A stretch of 64,000 bases of DNA from Duganella rivi (GCF_009857435.1 NZ_WWCK01000005.1:434001-498000); one strand, 5' to 3'; positions 54,154 to 62,719 are shown, counted from the stretch's first letter. Numbers and translations are program-made. The notes: generated from the letters alone by a model not told the origin.

Positions 54154-55533
54154 TTATTTCGAAATCCGCAAAATCGCTGACGCCAGCTTGGAGAAGCATG
54201 GCGTCAGGTCAGCTTGCGTGGCCGCGAAGCAGTAGACTCCCACCGGCTTGTTGGCGTTGAAGCAGCGCGCCGGCGCGTCGGTGGAGTTGGCCATGCACTT
54301 CAAGGTGTCCTCGCCCTTCTCGCCATCGGCGCCGGTGCCGGTCTTCAGGCTCGCGCCCAATCCCAAAGTGAACACGTAGACGCCCTCGTCGCGCGACTTG
54401 GACGCCATCGCTTCCACCAGGTTGCGCGCGGCGCGGTTGACGTTTTTGTAGGTGATGGCGCTGGTCACCACGCGCGGCGAACTGGTCACGATGGGGAATT
54501 CACGCACCGCTGCCGGATCGTTCCAGATGTTGGTTTGCACGTTGTGGGCGTTGTACCAGTCCGGCAGGGCCGATGCCTTGGTGGTGATGTCGGACGGCGT
54601 GCAACTGCCGCCGATGTCATCGGACTGCTTGTTGGTGAAGTACAGCCCGCCCGGCGTACCCGAGCCGTCGTCGTCGGTGGTGATGGTGCCAGCCTGCGGC
54701 AGATTGTTGTTGGCGGTGTCCCTGCAGTCGCCGCTGCTGTTCCACTTGAGCGTGGTGCCAAAGGAGTTCGGCGCGCCGTCCGAGAAGAACACGATCACGC
54801 GCAAGTTGGAGCGGTTGTTATTGGCGGTCGGCACGCTGTTGATCTGTTCGCGCGCTGCGTACATGCCTTCCGGCGAGGCGGTCGAGCCGGTGAACGAGTA
54901 ATTCTTGATGTGGTTGATCATGCTGGTGCGGTCGAAGCCGCGTGCGGTCTGCCGGATCTGATCATCGACCACCGCACCGTACGAGAAGTGCAGCAAGCCC
55001 ACGCGGTCGCGGGCAACGTTGAACTGGTTCAAAAACGTCTGCGCCGAGCTGCGTACATTGGCCGCCGAACCGGACAGCGAACCGGAGGTATCGAGCACCA
55101 CGATCATATCGAGGTCTTTGCGCTTGGTCTCGGTCAGCACAGCGGGCGACAGCGGCCCGGTGCTAAAGCCGCCAAACAGCGCCGTCGGCATGGTAGCCGA
55201 CGCGCTTACCGTAATCGTCACCTCGCTGGTGTTGAACGCCACGTTGATATCATTCAGCGTGGCAGTCGACATCAAATAATTCGCCGGGAAATTGGCATTG
55301 AAAAACCGCTGCCCTGCCGCCTTGGCATTGGCGATCTGCTCGGTCTGATTGGCGCCGTTGCTGATCGCGCGTGCAGCCGCCAGGCCTGCCGCGTCAGTGG
55401 CCGCATTCAGCTTGGACTTCACCATGTAACTCAGGCCAGCGCTGAACGCCAGCCCGACCACGGCCAGCAAAGTCGTCAGCGAGATGATCACCATTACCGT
55501 GATGCCGCCGCGTTGTGTGTGCAAGGTGCGCAT
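54154..55533 (-). CDS. TadG-like protein with von Willebrand factor A domain
   Basis: A 459-residue Tad-pilus accessory protein. The N-terminal TadE/G-type helix (QRGGITVMVIISLTTLLAVVGL) anchors it in the membrane. A vWA domain follows with the metal-site DTSGSLSG. The start at 55533 is chosen because the upstream frame overlaps the TadE gene. It is the last gene of a three-gene minus-strand operon of pseudopilin-like proteins and faces outward from the kinase/pilin genes. Likely helps build or anchor the pilus outside the inner membrane. Confidence 0.88.
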   Translation of the reverse strand: MRTLHTQRGGITVMVIISLTTLLAVVGLAFSAGLSYMVKSKLNAATDAAGLAAARAISNGANQTEQIANAKAAGQRFFNANFPANYLMSTATLNDINVAFNTSEVTITVSASATMPTALFGGFSTGPLSPAVLTETKRKDLDMIVVLDTSGSLSGSAANVRSSAQTFLNQFNVARDRVGLLHFSYGAVVDDQIRQTARGFDRTSMINHIKNYSFTGSTASPEGMYAAREQINSVPTANNNRSNLRVIVFFSDGAPNSFGTTLKWNSSGDCRDTANNNLPQAGTITTDDDGSGTPGGLYFTNKQSDDIGGSCTPSDITTKASALPDWYNAHNVQTNIWNDPAAVREFPIVTSSPRVVTSAITYKNVNRAARNLVEAMASKSRDEGVYVFTLGLGASLKTGTGADGEKGEDTLKCMANSTDAPARCFNANKPVGVYCFAATQADLTPCFSKLASAILRISK

Positions 55534-55535
55534 GA

Positions 55536-56165
55536 TCAGAATACCGTCATCGAGTAAAAGTCCGGCCCCAGCGTGCTGGTGCTGAAGAGGCCAAAGCTGA
55601 AGGTCTGGAACAGCATGTTGAACTTGTAAAACACTTCGACCACGTAGATCACTTCGCCGTCGATCAACTGGCCGCTCATCATCGACACCGACGGCGCGTT
55701 GTTGCCGGTCGGTACCGAGCAAGTACCGGCAGTACCGCTGGCCCAGTTGGAACACGTCCACACCTTGCTGGCCGGCGCATAGCCGCTGACGCGAAAACCG
55801 CGGTTGTTGACGCTGTCATCCCAGCGATACTGCTCCAGCACGATGCTCTTGGTGACGCCGTTGGTGGTCGAACCCATGATGCGGGTCACGTAAATCATGC
55901 CCAGCTTATTCAAATCGAGCGGCGGCGCCGAGGCCGCCACTTGGCCGATGATGGTCTGTGCGTTCTCCGACAATTGCAGCTTGCCGCGCGACGCCAGGTT
56001 GGCGCCCTCGCGGCTCAGGTTGATGATAATCATATTGGCCTGCAAGGCGCGCGCGACATCGATCAGCGCGAAGAACAGCACCACCAAAATCGGCAGCAGC
56101 AGCGCAAACTCAACGGCGGCAATGCCGCGCTGGCGTACCCCGGAGCGATGAGTGGAGGCGCGCAT
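55536..56165 (-). CDS. TadE-family pseudopilin (larger)
   Basis: A 209-residue minor pseudopilin. The prepilin-like N-terminus QRGIAAVEFALLLPILVVLFFALI has the Glu at +5 expected for TadE after peptidase cleavage (AVEFAL). The rest is soluble and extracytoplasmic. It overlaps the upstream gene by one base and leaves two bases to the TadG-like gene. Confidence 0.88.
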   Translation of the reverse strand: MRASTHRSGVRQRGIAAVEFALLLPILVVLFFALIDVARALQANMIIINLSREGANLASRGKLQLSENAQTIIGQVAASAPPLDLNKLGMIYVTRIMGSTTNGVTKSIVLEQYRWDDSVNNRGFRVSGYAPASKVWTCSNWASGTAGTCSVPTGNNAPSVSMMSGQLIDGEVIYVVEVFYKFNMLFQTFSFGLFSTSTLGPDFYSMTVF

Positions 56166-56638
56166 CAGAAGGACTCATTCTGCATGGTGGCGGCCACCGT
56201 GAACTTGTATTCGCCGTTAGGGAAGAACACCGCCAGCACCGGCGTCGCCAGTTTCCAGGTGCAGTCAACCCGCAGCACCACGATGTCGCCGGGGCCGCCG
56301 AACATGTTGGCGTTGTAGGCGCTGGTGCTGGCGTATGTGGCGCCGTTGACCGAGATCGCGACGTTCAGGCTGTCGTACATGCCCATCGAGCTGTTCTTCA
56401 TCTGCTGCACCACGGCCAGGTAGCGCTGCTGGTTGTTGGCGGCCGGATCCTTGTCGGTGCGGCCGGTGACGGCGTAGCGCACCGCCTCGCGCACCGCGTA
56501 CTGCATGGTCAGCGTGGTGTAAAACAAAATGCTGTACTCGATCACGCCGATCAGCAGCAAGAAGGCGATCGGCGCAATGATGGCCATTTCAACGACGGCC
56601 GAGCCGCGCTGGCGGCGCTTAAATGCGGGCAATTTCAT
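56165..56638 (-). CDS. TadE-family pseudopilin (smaller)
   Basis: A 157-residue TadE-like protein starting at 56638 (MKLPAFKRRQRG); an 11-codon extension is unlikely. The helix QRGSAVVEMAIIAPIAFLLL carries the Glu of the pseudopilin motif. First gene of the tadE-tadE-tadG operon. Divergent from the histidine kinase gene at 56962. Confidence 0.87.
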   Translation of the reverse strand: MKLPAFKRRQRGSAVVEMAIIAPIAFLLLIGVIEYSILFYTTLTMQYAVREAVRYAVTGRTDKDPAANNQQRYLAVVQQMKNSSMGMYDSLNVAISVNGATYASTSAYNANMFGGPGDIVVLRVDCTWKLATPVLAVFFPNGEYKFTVAATMQNESF

Positions 56639-56961
56639 GGTGTTGCGTCCGTGACACGGTGAAGTGAGCACAGGCGGCAGCGCAGGTGGCGCGGGACTGT
56701 GGTTGGGCTGCCCGGCGCGCAGCGGGCCGGTGGCAGCGCCACGGGAGCGAGGTGACGTGAAACCATTCTAACGCGATTCATTTTGTTTCGCCTAGTTATT
56801 TAATGTTCGTTAAAAGCATCAAAAACGCGGCGTCCGCCTGGGCGGACGTGAATCATGCAGCACAGCGTAGCACGCTCTTGCTAGACATTGCAGCAATGAC
56901 TGCGTAGACTCGATTGCGTTAGCAACAACTATCGAATCGCTACTTCGCTTAGTTTGCTTGT
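56639..56961. other. Divergent intergenic region between tadE operon and kinase
   Basis: This 323-bp gap has no gene. A small hairpin (CGTCCGCC at 56831-56838 with GGCGGACG at 56841-56848) lies in the middle, and the stretch 56762-56822 is AT-richer, the likely promoter zone. The GACAAAYGTCA-type sites found at the pilin promoters are not seen here. Confidence 0.5.
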
Positions 56962-58665
56962 ATGCAGGAGACATCGGCAGTGATAGCAGAGAGTAACAAC
57001 TCCCGCGCCGCCAGCTCTGGCGGAGATGCCGTCGGCGCTTCCATGGTGTTCGTGATGCGCCTGGTGCTGGCGCTGACCGCGATCTTGACGCTGTTTGTCG
57101 CGCCCGGCGATCTGGGCACCTACCATGGCGAGCTCAGCCTGCTCAGTTCCCTGATCTTCGGTGGCTATCTGCTGCACAGCCTGACTTTGCTGGCGGCCGC
57201 GCGCCGTCACCGCAATCCCTTCTGGCATGGCAAAGCCGTCTATTGGATAGACCTCGGCTGGTTCGCGCTGATGGTGTATTGCACCGGCGGCGGCAACAGC
57301 TTCTTCTTCCCGTTCTTCTTCTTTGTGATTTTGACCGCCTCGTTCCAGTGGGGCTTTGACGAGGGCGCGCGCATTACGCTGGGCGCGACTTTCGCGCTGG
57401 CCTTGGCCACCTGGCTGAGCGACAGCAATATCAACGCCGGCCACTTGCTGCTGCGTACCGCCTTTGTGCTGGCGCTCGGCTACATGATTGCTTACTGGGG
57501 CGGCATGGGCGTGGCGCAGCGCCGCCGCTTGCGCTTGCTGCGCGATGTCAGCCGCTTGTCCAACCCGCGCTTCGGCGTCGATCAGACCATTGCCACCATG
57601 CTGCAGCAGACGCGCGATTTTTACCACGCCAGCAATTGCCTGCTGCTGATGCGCGATAGCAGCGACGATCTGTGGCAGCTGCATTCCTCGGGCGCACCCG
57701 ATGGCCGCGCCTCGCTGTCGCGCCTGCCCGAGGGCGCCGCCGCACCGCTGCTGGTGTTTGAGCCGCAGGTGCTGGTGCAGTATGCGTCGGCGCTGCATCC
57801 GCGCCTGCCGAATTCGCTGGAGTCGCGCACCCGTGCGCCGGGCGATGCACGCTGGCAGCGCCTGCCGCCGGAGACGGTGGAGCAGCTGATCGACTTGCTC
57901 GATGCCAGTTCCTTCGTCAGCGCGCCGCTGCCCTTGCGCAAGGGCGAGGGCCGCATCTACGTTGTGTCGGGTACGCACCGCTTCAGCCGCGCCGATGCGG
58001 TTTTTCTGCAACAGCTGGCGGCGCAGGTATTCCCGGTGATCGAGAACATCGTGCTGCTCGACCGGCTGGCCTCGGACGCCGCCTTCCGCGAGCGGCAGAA
58101 GATCGCGCGCGACCTGCACGACACCACCATCCAGCCCTACATCGGGCTACGCCACGGCATCAGCGCGATCAGGCAAGCTTTGCAATCGGATCACCCTGTT
58201 GCGTCCGAACTTGATAAACTGCTGGACATGACCACGCAGGTGATCGGCGACATGCGCCAGTTCGCCCGCAACGTGCGGCAAGGCGCGGCGCAGACCGACG
58301 CCGAGCTGCTGGTGGCCTTGCGCCGGCAGGCGCAGCAAGTGCGAGAGTTCTACGATATCCAGATAACGATACAGGCGGAAGAAGGCCTGTCCATCAGCGA
58401 CCGGCTCGCTGCTGAGGTGTTCCAGATCGTGAATGAAGGCATGCATAATATACGCAAACACACCCGTGCCCGCACTGGGTTGATCAGCCTGAGCAATGCT
58501 GACGGCCAGCTGCGGATACGCATCGAGAATGAAACCCCGGAAGGTCCATCGGCCCCATTCCTGCCTGGATCGCTGGCTGAGCGCACTGCCGCGCTTGGTG
58601 GCCACATTGCCATCGACTGCGAGTCGGATGGCGTCACCGCAGTCAGCATCGCCATCCCGGTATAA
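56962..58665 (+). CDS. Membrane sensor histidine kinase (HisKA_3 type)
   Basis: A 567-residue kinase. About six membrane helices occupy residues 20-190, a GAF-like or variable domain follows, then the NarL-partner dimerisation helix with phosphoacceptor His in RQKIARDLHDTTIQPYIGL (about residue 385), and an HATPase domain with N-box VNEGMHNIRKHTRA. ATG 56962 is used here; GTG at 56980 has CAGGAG nine bases ahead and may be the true start. It is paired with the response regulator 18 bases downstream and probably controls the pilin genes. Confidence 0.9.
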   Translation: MQETSAVIAESNNSRAASSGGDAVGASMVFVMRLVLALTAILTLFVAPGDLGTYHGELSLLSSLIFGGYLLHSLTLLAAARRHRNPFWHGKAVYWIDLGWFALMVYCTGGGNSFFFPFFFFVILTASFQWGFDEGARITLGATFALALATWLSDSNINAGHLLLRTAFVLALGYMIAYWGGMGVAQRRRLRLLRDVSRLSNPRFGVDQTIATMLQQTRDFYHASNCLLLMRDSSDDLWQLHSSGAPDGRASLSRLPEGAAAPLLVFEPQVLVQYASALHPRLPNSLESRTRAPGDARWQRLPPETVEQLIDLLDASSFVSAPLPLRKGEGRIYVVSGTHRFSRADAVFLQQLAAQVFPVIENIVLLDRLASDAAFRERQKIARDLHDTTIQPYIGLRHGISAIRQALQSDHPVASELDKLLDMTTQVIGDMRQFARNVRQGAAQTDAELLVALRRQAQQVREFYDIQITIQAEEGLSISDRLAAEVFQIVNEGMHNIRKHTRARTGLISLSNADGQLRIRIENETPEGPSAPFLPGSLAERTAALGGHIAIDCESDGVTAVSIAIPV

Positions 58666-58683
58666 CTATCCGAAGGCAAGACC

Positions 58684-59355
58684 ATGAGCACTATCCGCAT
58701 CATGCTGGTAGATGACCACAAGACCATGTTGTGGGGGCTGGAAAAACTGATCGAGGGCGGCGGCAGCGACTTGCAATTAGTCGGCACTGCCAACAACAAC
58801 GACACCGCCTTGCAGCAGGCTAGCGCCCTGAAGCCCGACGTCATCGTACTTGACCTCGACCTGGAGGGCCGCAGCTCGATTGAGATTCTGCCGCAGCTAT
58901 TGCAGGACAGCGGCGGCGCCAAGGTGATGATCTTGTCGGGCAACCGCGATCAGGGCTTGCTGACGCAGGCCGTCAAGCTGGGCGCGCGCGGCGTAGTCAG
59001 CAAGGAAGCGCCGGCCGACGTGGTGCTGAACGGCATCCGCAGCGTGCACCGCGGCGAGACCTGTCTTGATCCAATGCTGATGAATGCCCTGCTGGGCCAA
59101 TTATCGGCGCCGGCCAAGGCCGATCCCGAGGCCGCGCGCATCGCTTCGCTAACGCCGAAGGAGCGCAAGATCGTCGCGGTAGTCGTAGAAGGCAACGGCG
59201 CGCCTAATAAAGAACTGGCCTCGCGCCTGTTCATTGCCGAGCCGACGCTGCGCAACAATCTCACCACCATCTACCAGAAGCTGGGCGTGGCTAACCGCTT
59301 GGAACTCTACGTCTACGCCACCAAGCACGGCATGACCAGCGCTCCAGTCTCGTGA
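58684..59355 (+). CDS. NarL/LuxR-type response regulator
   Basis: A 223-residue two-domain regulator: receiver with acidic pair LVDDHK, phosphoacceptor in VIVLDLDLEG, Ser (ILSGNR) and Lys (VSKEAP); then a LuxR-type HTH (LTPKERKIVAVVVEG, NKELASRLFIAEPTLRNNL). Partner of the upstream kinase. Three pairs of identical palindromic sites ahead of the pilin genes are its probable targets. Confidence 0.92.
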   Translation: MSTIRIMLVDDHKTMLWGLEKLIEGGGSDLQLVGTANNNDTALQQASALKPDVIVLDLDLEGRSSIEILPQLLQDSGGAKVMILSGNRDQGLLTQAVKLGARGVVSKEAPADVVLNGIRSVHRGETCLDPMLMNALLGQLSAPAKADPEAARIASLTPKERKIVAVVVEGNGAPNKELASRLFIAEPTLRNNLTTIYQKLGVANRLELYVYATKHGMTSAPVS

Positions 59356-59361
59356 GAATCG

Positions 59362-59426
59362 GTGACAAATGTCACGCTAGATCGTGACGTTTGTCCGCTG
59401 TGCAATGGGATTGGTGTGCGTAGAAT
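59362..59426 (+). promoter_or_regulatory. Pilin promoter A with paired operator sites
   Basis: GTGACAAATGTCAC (59362-59375) and GTGACGTTTGTC (59384-59395) begin 22 bases apart; the -10 box TAGAAT begins 59 bases after the first site. There is no good -35, so activation is likely. A leader hairpin CTAAAAC/GTTTTAG (about 59455-59478) lies before the first pilin gene. Confidence 0.75.
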
Positions 59427-59527
59427 GACTTTCATCGGCAGCACACAAGCAGTACCTAAAACCCTGACCCTGTTTTAGTGAGTAAGGCCAAATCCATACC
59501 ATCCACTACACTGAAACGAGGTCTATC

Positions 59528-59695
59528 ATGAACGCAGTCAAAAACTTCATCAACGACGAAGACGGCATCACCGCTATCGAATACGCCCTGATGGCCGCTG
59601 CCATCGCCGCCGCGATCACCGCCGGTCTCGCCATCCTCGGCCCTAAGATCACCGCCTCGCTGACCTATATCTCCGGCCTGATCAAGTCGTCCTGA
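59528..59695 (+). CDS. flp: Flp-family type IVb pilin (copy 1)
   Basis: A 55-residue pilin. A 13-residue leader ends at Gly (NDEDG), followed by ITAIEYALMAAAIAAAIT: the Flp signature with Glu+5 and Tyr+6. CpaA (60661) should cleave after that Gly. The mature part is identical to that of copy 3 although the DNA differs at about 16 synonymous sites. Followed by its own terminator. Confidence 0.92.
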   Translation: MNAVKNFINDEDGITAIEYALMAAAIAAAITAGLAILGPKITASLTYISGLIKSS

Positions 59696-59734
59696 TTTCC
59701 AGTCTCCTCGTTGTAAAACTCCTAGTTAGACTTT

Positions 59735-59761
59735 ATCCGGGACTCGTCCCGGATTTTTTTT
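59735..59761 (+). terminator. Rho-independent terminator after pilin 1
   Basis: ATCCGGGA (59735-59742) pairs with TCCCGGAT (59747-59754) around CTCG, followed by a run of eight Ts. It separates pilin 1 from promoter B. Confidence 0.93.
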
Positions 59762-59776
59762 GTCTGAAAAAAAACA

Positions 59777-59841
59777 ATGACAAATGTCACTACACTTCAT
59801 GACGTTTGTCCGATGTGAAAACGGTGCCACGCCCCTACACT
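59777..59841 (+). promoter_or_regulatory. Pilin promoter B with paired operator sites
   Basis: ATGACAAATGTCAC (59777-59790) and ATGACGTTTGTC (59799-59810) begin 22 bases apart, and the -10 box TACACT begins 59 bases after the first, the same geometry as promoters A and C. It drives the divergent pilin at 59880. Confidence 0.75.
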
Positions 59842-59879
59842 GACAGCTTGAACTCATCTTCGCCCGTAGGAGCAACACA

Positions 59880-60026
59880 ATGCGTCTGTCTCATATCACT
59901 CACCGTCTCGCCCGCTTCGTCCGCAACGAGGACGGCGCCACGCTGCTGGAGTACGCCTTGATTGCTGCACTGGCCTCGGTCATCATCATCATTGCCGTGC
60001 TGGCCGTGCTGGGCTCGAAGACCTAG
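59880..60026 (+). CDS. Divergent short Flp-like pilin (copy 2)
   Basis: A 48-residue protein with TAGGAG ahead of the ATG. After a 19-residue leader ending NEDG it reads ATLLEYALIAALASVIII, again a Flp-type Glu/Tyr processing motif, but the hydrophobic segment is Ile/Val-rich and the C-terminal half of the other pilins is missing (ends GSKT). It may be a minor pilin. It has its own operator-type promoter. Confidence 0.85.
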   Translation: MRLSHITHRLARFVRNEDGATLLEYALIAALASVIIIIAVLAVLGSKT

Positions 60027-60035
60027 TGTGGCGCA

Positions 60036-60100
60036 GTGACAAATGTCACGAGAGAAAGTGACGTTTGTCTAGTGAAATACCGCAGTACCCGGCGTAGAAT
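60036..60100 (+). promoter_or_regulatory. Pilin promoter C with paired operator sites
   Basis: GTGACAAATGTCAC (60036-60049) and GTGACGTTTGTC (60058-60069) begin 22 bases apart; the -10 box TAGAAT begins 59 bases after the first. The downstream leader again has CTAAAAC/GTTTTAG (about 60118-60140), so promoter and leader were duplicated together with pilin 1. It drives pilins 3 and 4. Confidence 0.75.
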
Positions 60101-60188
60101 AACTTACATCGGCAGTACCTAAAACCCGAACCCCGTTTTAGTTGAAGCAGTAAAACCACCTACTCAACCAACTTTAACGAGGCTCATC

Positions 60189-60356
60189 ATGAACGCAATC
60201 CGCAACTTCATCCGCAACGAAGACGGCATCACCGCTATCGAATACGCCCTGATGGCAGCAGCCATCGCAGCCGCCATCACCGCCGGCCTGGCGATCCTGG
60301 GTCCAAAAATCACCGCTTCCCTGACCTATATCTCCGGGCTGATCAAATCGTCGTAA
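60189..60356 (+). CDS. flp: Flp-family type IVb pilin (copy 3)
   Basis: A 55-residue pilin. The leader (MNAIRNFIRNEDG) differs from copy 1 at four positions, while the mature 42 residues are identical. It is followed 33 bases later by copy 4, with no promoter between, so both share promoter C. Confidence 0.92.
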   Translation: MNAIRNFIRNEDGITAIEYALMAAAIAAAITAGLAILGPKITASLTYISGLIKSS

Positions 60357-60389
60357 GACTTATCAGCAGTACCTCAACCGGAGAATAAT

Positions 60390-60557
60390 ATGAACGCAAT
60401 CCAAAACTTCCTGCGTGACGAAGACGGCATTACCGCCATCGAGTACGCACTGATGGCCGCCGCCCTCGCCGCTGCAATTACCGCCGGCGTGGTGATCCTC
60501 GGACCGAAGCTGACCGATTCGCTGACGTATATCTCCGGCTTGCTCAAGTCGTCCTGA
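60390..60557 (+). CDS. flp: Flp-family type IVb pilin (copy 4)
   Basis: A 55-residue pilin. Leader ends RDEDG; the mature part starts ITAIEYALMAAALAAAIT and differs from copies 1 and 3 by a few residues (for example GVVILGPKLTDSLTY). GGAG lies ahead of the ATG. A terminator at 60587-60618 closes the pilin cluster. Confidence 0.92.
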   Translation: MNAIQNFLRDEDGITAIEYALMAAALAAAITAGVVILGPKLTDSLTYISGLLKSS

Positions 60558-60586
60558 TTGAGCATCACTGCTGCAACAAAAAAATT

Positions 60587-60618
60587 TCCAGAACGGTATG
60601 CGCCGTTCTGGATTTTTT
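60587..60618 (+). terminator. Rho-independent terminator after pilin 4
   Basis: TCCAGAACGG (60587-60596) pairs with CCGTTCTGGA (60603-60612), followed by six Ts. It separates the highly expressed pilin genes from the assembly genes. Confidence 0.93.
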
Positions 60619-60660
60619 CTATACACTAGACTCGTCTGTCCCCTTTTCATAAGGCGATCC

Positions 60661-61236
60661 ATGACTTCACTGCCCCTGATCATCCTGTGCGCCTTGCTGG
60701 CACTGGCTGTCTGGAACGATTTGCGTACGCGCCGCATACCCAACTCCCTGGTGTTCGGCGGCGCCGTGCTGGGCCTGCTCTTCAATACAGCGTTGCCTCC
60801 CGGCGACGGTCTCTTCATACAAGTCTTTGGCGGCATCGGTTTTCTCAAGGCGCTGGGCGGCCTTGCGGTTGGCTTGTGCCTGCTGCTGCCGATGTACGCC
60901 ATGCGCGCACTGGGCGCGGGCGACGTCAAGCTGATGGCGATGATAGGCGCCTTCGTCGGCCCCGGCGCGGTGGCTGGCATCACGCTACTGACCTTGCTGG
61001 CCGGCGGCGTGCTGGCCCTGGTGGTGGCCGGCTTTAATGGCCGCCTGAAAATCATGGTCTACAACACCTGGCACATGATCAAGTACAGCATGCTGCGCTC
61101 GCTCGCGGGCGAAGTGCCGAAGATGGATGCGCCTGCTGCGGCCAGCGGCCGCTTGCCGTATGCGGTGGCGATTGCCGCCGGCGCCGCGCCCTACCTGATC
61201 GTCGGCGCAAGCAGCGGGCGTAGCCTGTTCTTTTAA
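60661..61236 (+). CDS. cpaA: Prepilin peptidase CpaA/TadV
   Basis: Inner-membrane aspartic peptidase (A24) that trims Flp prepilins and TadE-type pseudopilins. The 191-residue protein has both catalytic Asp motifs, WNDLRTRRIPN and GAGDVKLMAMIG. The start at 60661 follows the terminator; a longer frame would run through it. First gene of the assembly operon with the AAA ATPase, cpaB and cpaC. Confidence 0.94.
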   Translation: MTSLPLIILCALLALAVWNDLRTRRIPNSLVFGGAVLGLLFNTALPPGDGLFIQVFGGIGFLKALGGLAVGLCLLLPMYAMRALGAGDVKLMAMIGAFVGPGAVAGITLLTLLAGGVLALVVAGFNGRLKIMVYNTWHMIKYSMLRSLAGEVPKMDAPAAASGRLPYAVAIAAGAAPYLIVGASSGRSLFF

Positions 61237-61244
61237 AGGACACC

Positions 61245-62618
61245 ATGACCACTCAGCAGATCACAGAATCCCCCGCCGATGCGCGCGCGCCGCGCACTAC
61301 GGAAGAAACGGGCCTGCCGTTTCTGTTCTTGGTCGAGCTGTTGTCCAAAGTCTTGTTCCAGCGCGGACAAGTCCGCCTGCCGGAATTAGCCGGCCACCTC
61401 AAGCTCAGCATTAGCGTGATCACGCCGCTGGTGACTCACTTGCGCAATGAAAAGCTGTGCGAAGTCACGCGCAGCGGCGGCAGCGGCACCGATGCCGACC
61501 TTACCTACCACCTGACCGAAGCCGGCATGCAGCGCGCCATCGCCTGCCTCAACCGCAACTCCTACGCCGGCCCCGCGCCGGTCACGCTGGCCGCCTACGT
61601 GGCGCAGATGGAAGCGCAAAGCGTGCGCCATCTGCACGTCACGCGCGAAGATGTGCAAAAGACTTTTCATGATGTCGTCGCCAGCCCCTTCGTGCTCGAT
61701 CAAATGGGCGCGGCCATGAATTCGGGACGCGCGATTTTCATTTATGGACTGGCCGGCAGCGGCAAAACATTCCTGGCCGAGCGCCTGTGCGGCTTGCTGC
61801 ACGGCGCGATCTCGGTGCCGTACGCGATCATGATCGATGGCGAGGTGGTGCCGTTCTACGACCCGGTGCAGCATCGGCCTATCGAAGGCGGTGCGCCGGC
61901 GGAAGAAGGCGGCGACTTGCTGCGCCAGCTCGACGCGCGCTGGGTGCGCGGCCTGCAACGTCCGACCGCACTGACCGGCGGCGAGCTGACGCTGGAGATG
62001 CTCGATCTGCGCTTCGATCCCAATACCCGCCTCTACCAGGCGCCTCCTCATTTGAAAGCCAACAACGGCATCTTCATCATCGACGACCTCGGCCGCCAGC
62101 GCTGCTCGCCGCTGGAATTGATGAATCGCTGGATCGTGCCGATGGATCGTGGCGTCGATTATCTTTCGTTGCACACTGGACTAGTTTTTCAAGTGCCCTT
62201 CGATGTGGTCGTGGTATTCTCGTCTAACTTCCTGCCGGAACGTTTATCCGATGGCGCCTTCTTGCGCCGGCTGGGATACAAGATAGAAGTACCGCCGCAA
62301 ACCCAAGCGGAATATGAACTCCTGTTCCGCCAGGCCTGCGCGCAGTACGGCATTGCATTCGACGCCGCAGCCTTCGACTACTTGCTGAGCGGTTTGCATG
62401 CCAAGGACGAGACACCGCTGCTAGCCTGCTACCCGCGCGACCTGATCCGTCAAGTGCGCGACCTGGCCCGCTACGAAAGCACGCCGCCCACCTTGAGCCA
62501 GCGCTCGCTGGATTGGGCATGGCACAACTACTTTGCCGGCGCCGGCGCCCGACGCGTCGCCGCCGAACAGCAGAAGAAGGAACGCGAACGCCGCGATGTA
62601 CAAACTACACGCACATAG
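61245..62618 (+). CDS. AAA-type ATPase with winged-helix N-terminus in Tad locus
   Basis: A 457-residue cytoplasmic protein. Residues about 25-95 look like a winged helix (QRGQVRLPELAGHLKLSISV); the AAA module has Walker A GLAGSGKT at about 167-174 and Walker B IFIIDDLGRQR near 278. It is not TadA (secretion ATPase) or TadZ (MinD-like) and is not part of the classical Tad set. It starts 8 bases after cpaA and ends at the large inverted repeat. Perhaps a regulator or remodelling factor for pilus assembly. Confidence 0.75.
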   Translation: MTTQQITESPADARAPRTTEETGLPFLFLVELLSKVLFQRGQVRLPELAGHLKLSISVITPLVTHLRNEKLCEVTRSGGSGTDADLTYHLTEAGMQRAIACLNRNSYAGPAPVTLAAYVAQMEAQSVRHLHVTREDVQKTFHDVVASPFVLDQMGAAMNSGRAIFIYGLAGSGKTFLAERLCGLLHGAISVPYAIMIDGEVVPFYDPVQHRPIEGGAPAEEGGDLLRQLDARWVRGLQRPTALTGGELTLEMLDLRFDPNTRLYQAPPHLKANNGIFIIDDLGRQRCSPLELMNRWIVPMDRGVDYLSLHTGLVFQVPFDVVVVFSSNFLPERLSDGAFLRRLGYKIEVPPQTQAEYELLFRQACAQYGIAFDAAAFDYLLSGLHAKDETPLLACYPRDLIRQVRDLARYESTPPTLSQRSLDWAWHNYFAGAGARRVAAEQQKKERERRDVQTTRT

Positions 62619-62719
62619 AGCTTGTTTAAAAGCGGTCGCAGCGAGGCGCAGCGACGAAGACAGTGCGCGTGCACGGCGAGGCGCTGCAACGAAGCTGCGG
62701 CCGCTTTTAAACAAGCTCT
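62617..62719. repeat. 103-bp long hairpin element between ATPase gene and cpaB
   Basis: Arms 62617-62642 and 62694-62719 are complementary over 26 bp with a single T/C difference (a G-U pair in RNA). The inside has further pairing, for example GCAGCG with CGCTGC. It begins in the stop codon of the ATPase gene and ends 18 bases before the cpaB ATG. It may attenuate or protect the message, or be an inserted MITE/REP-like unit. Confidence 0.8.
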
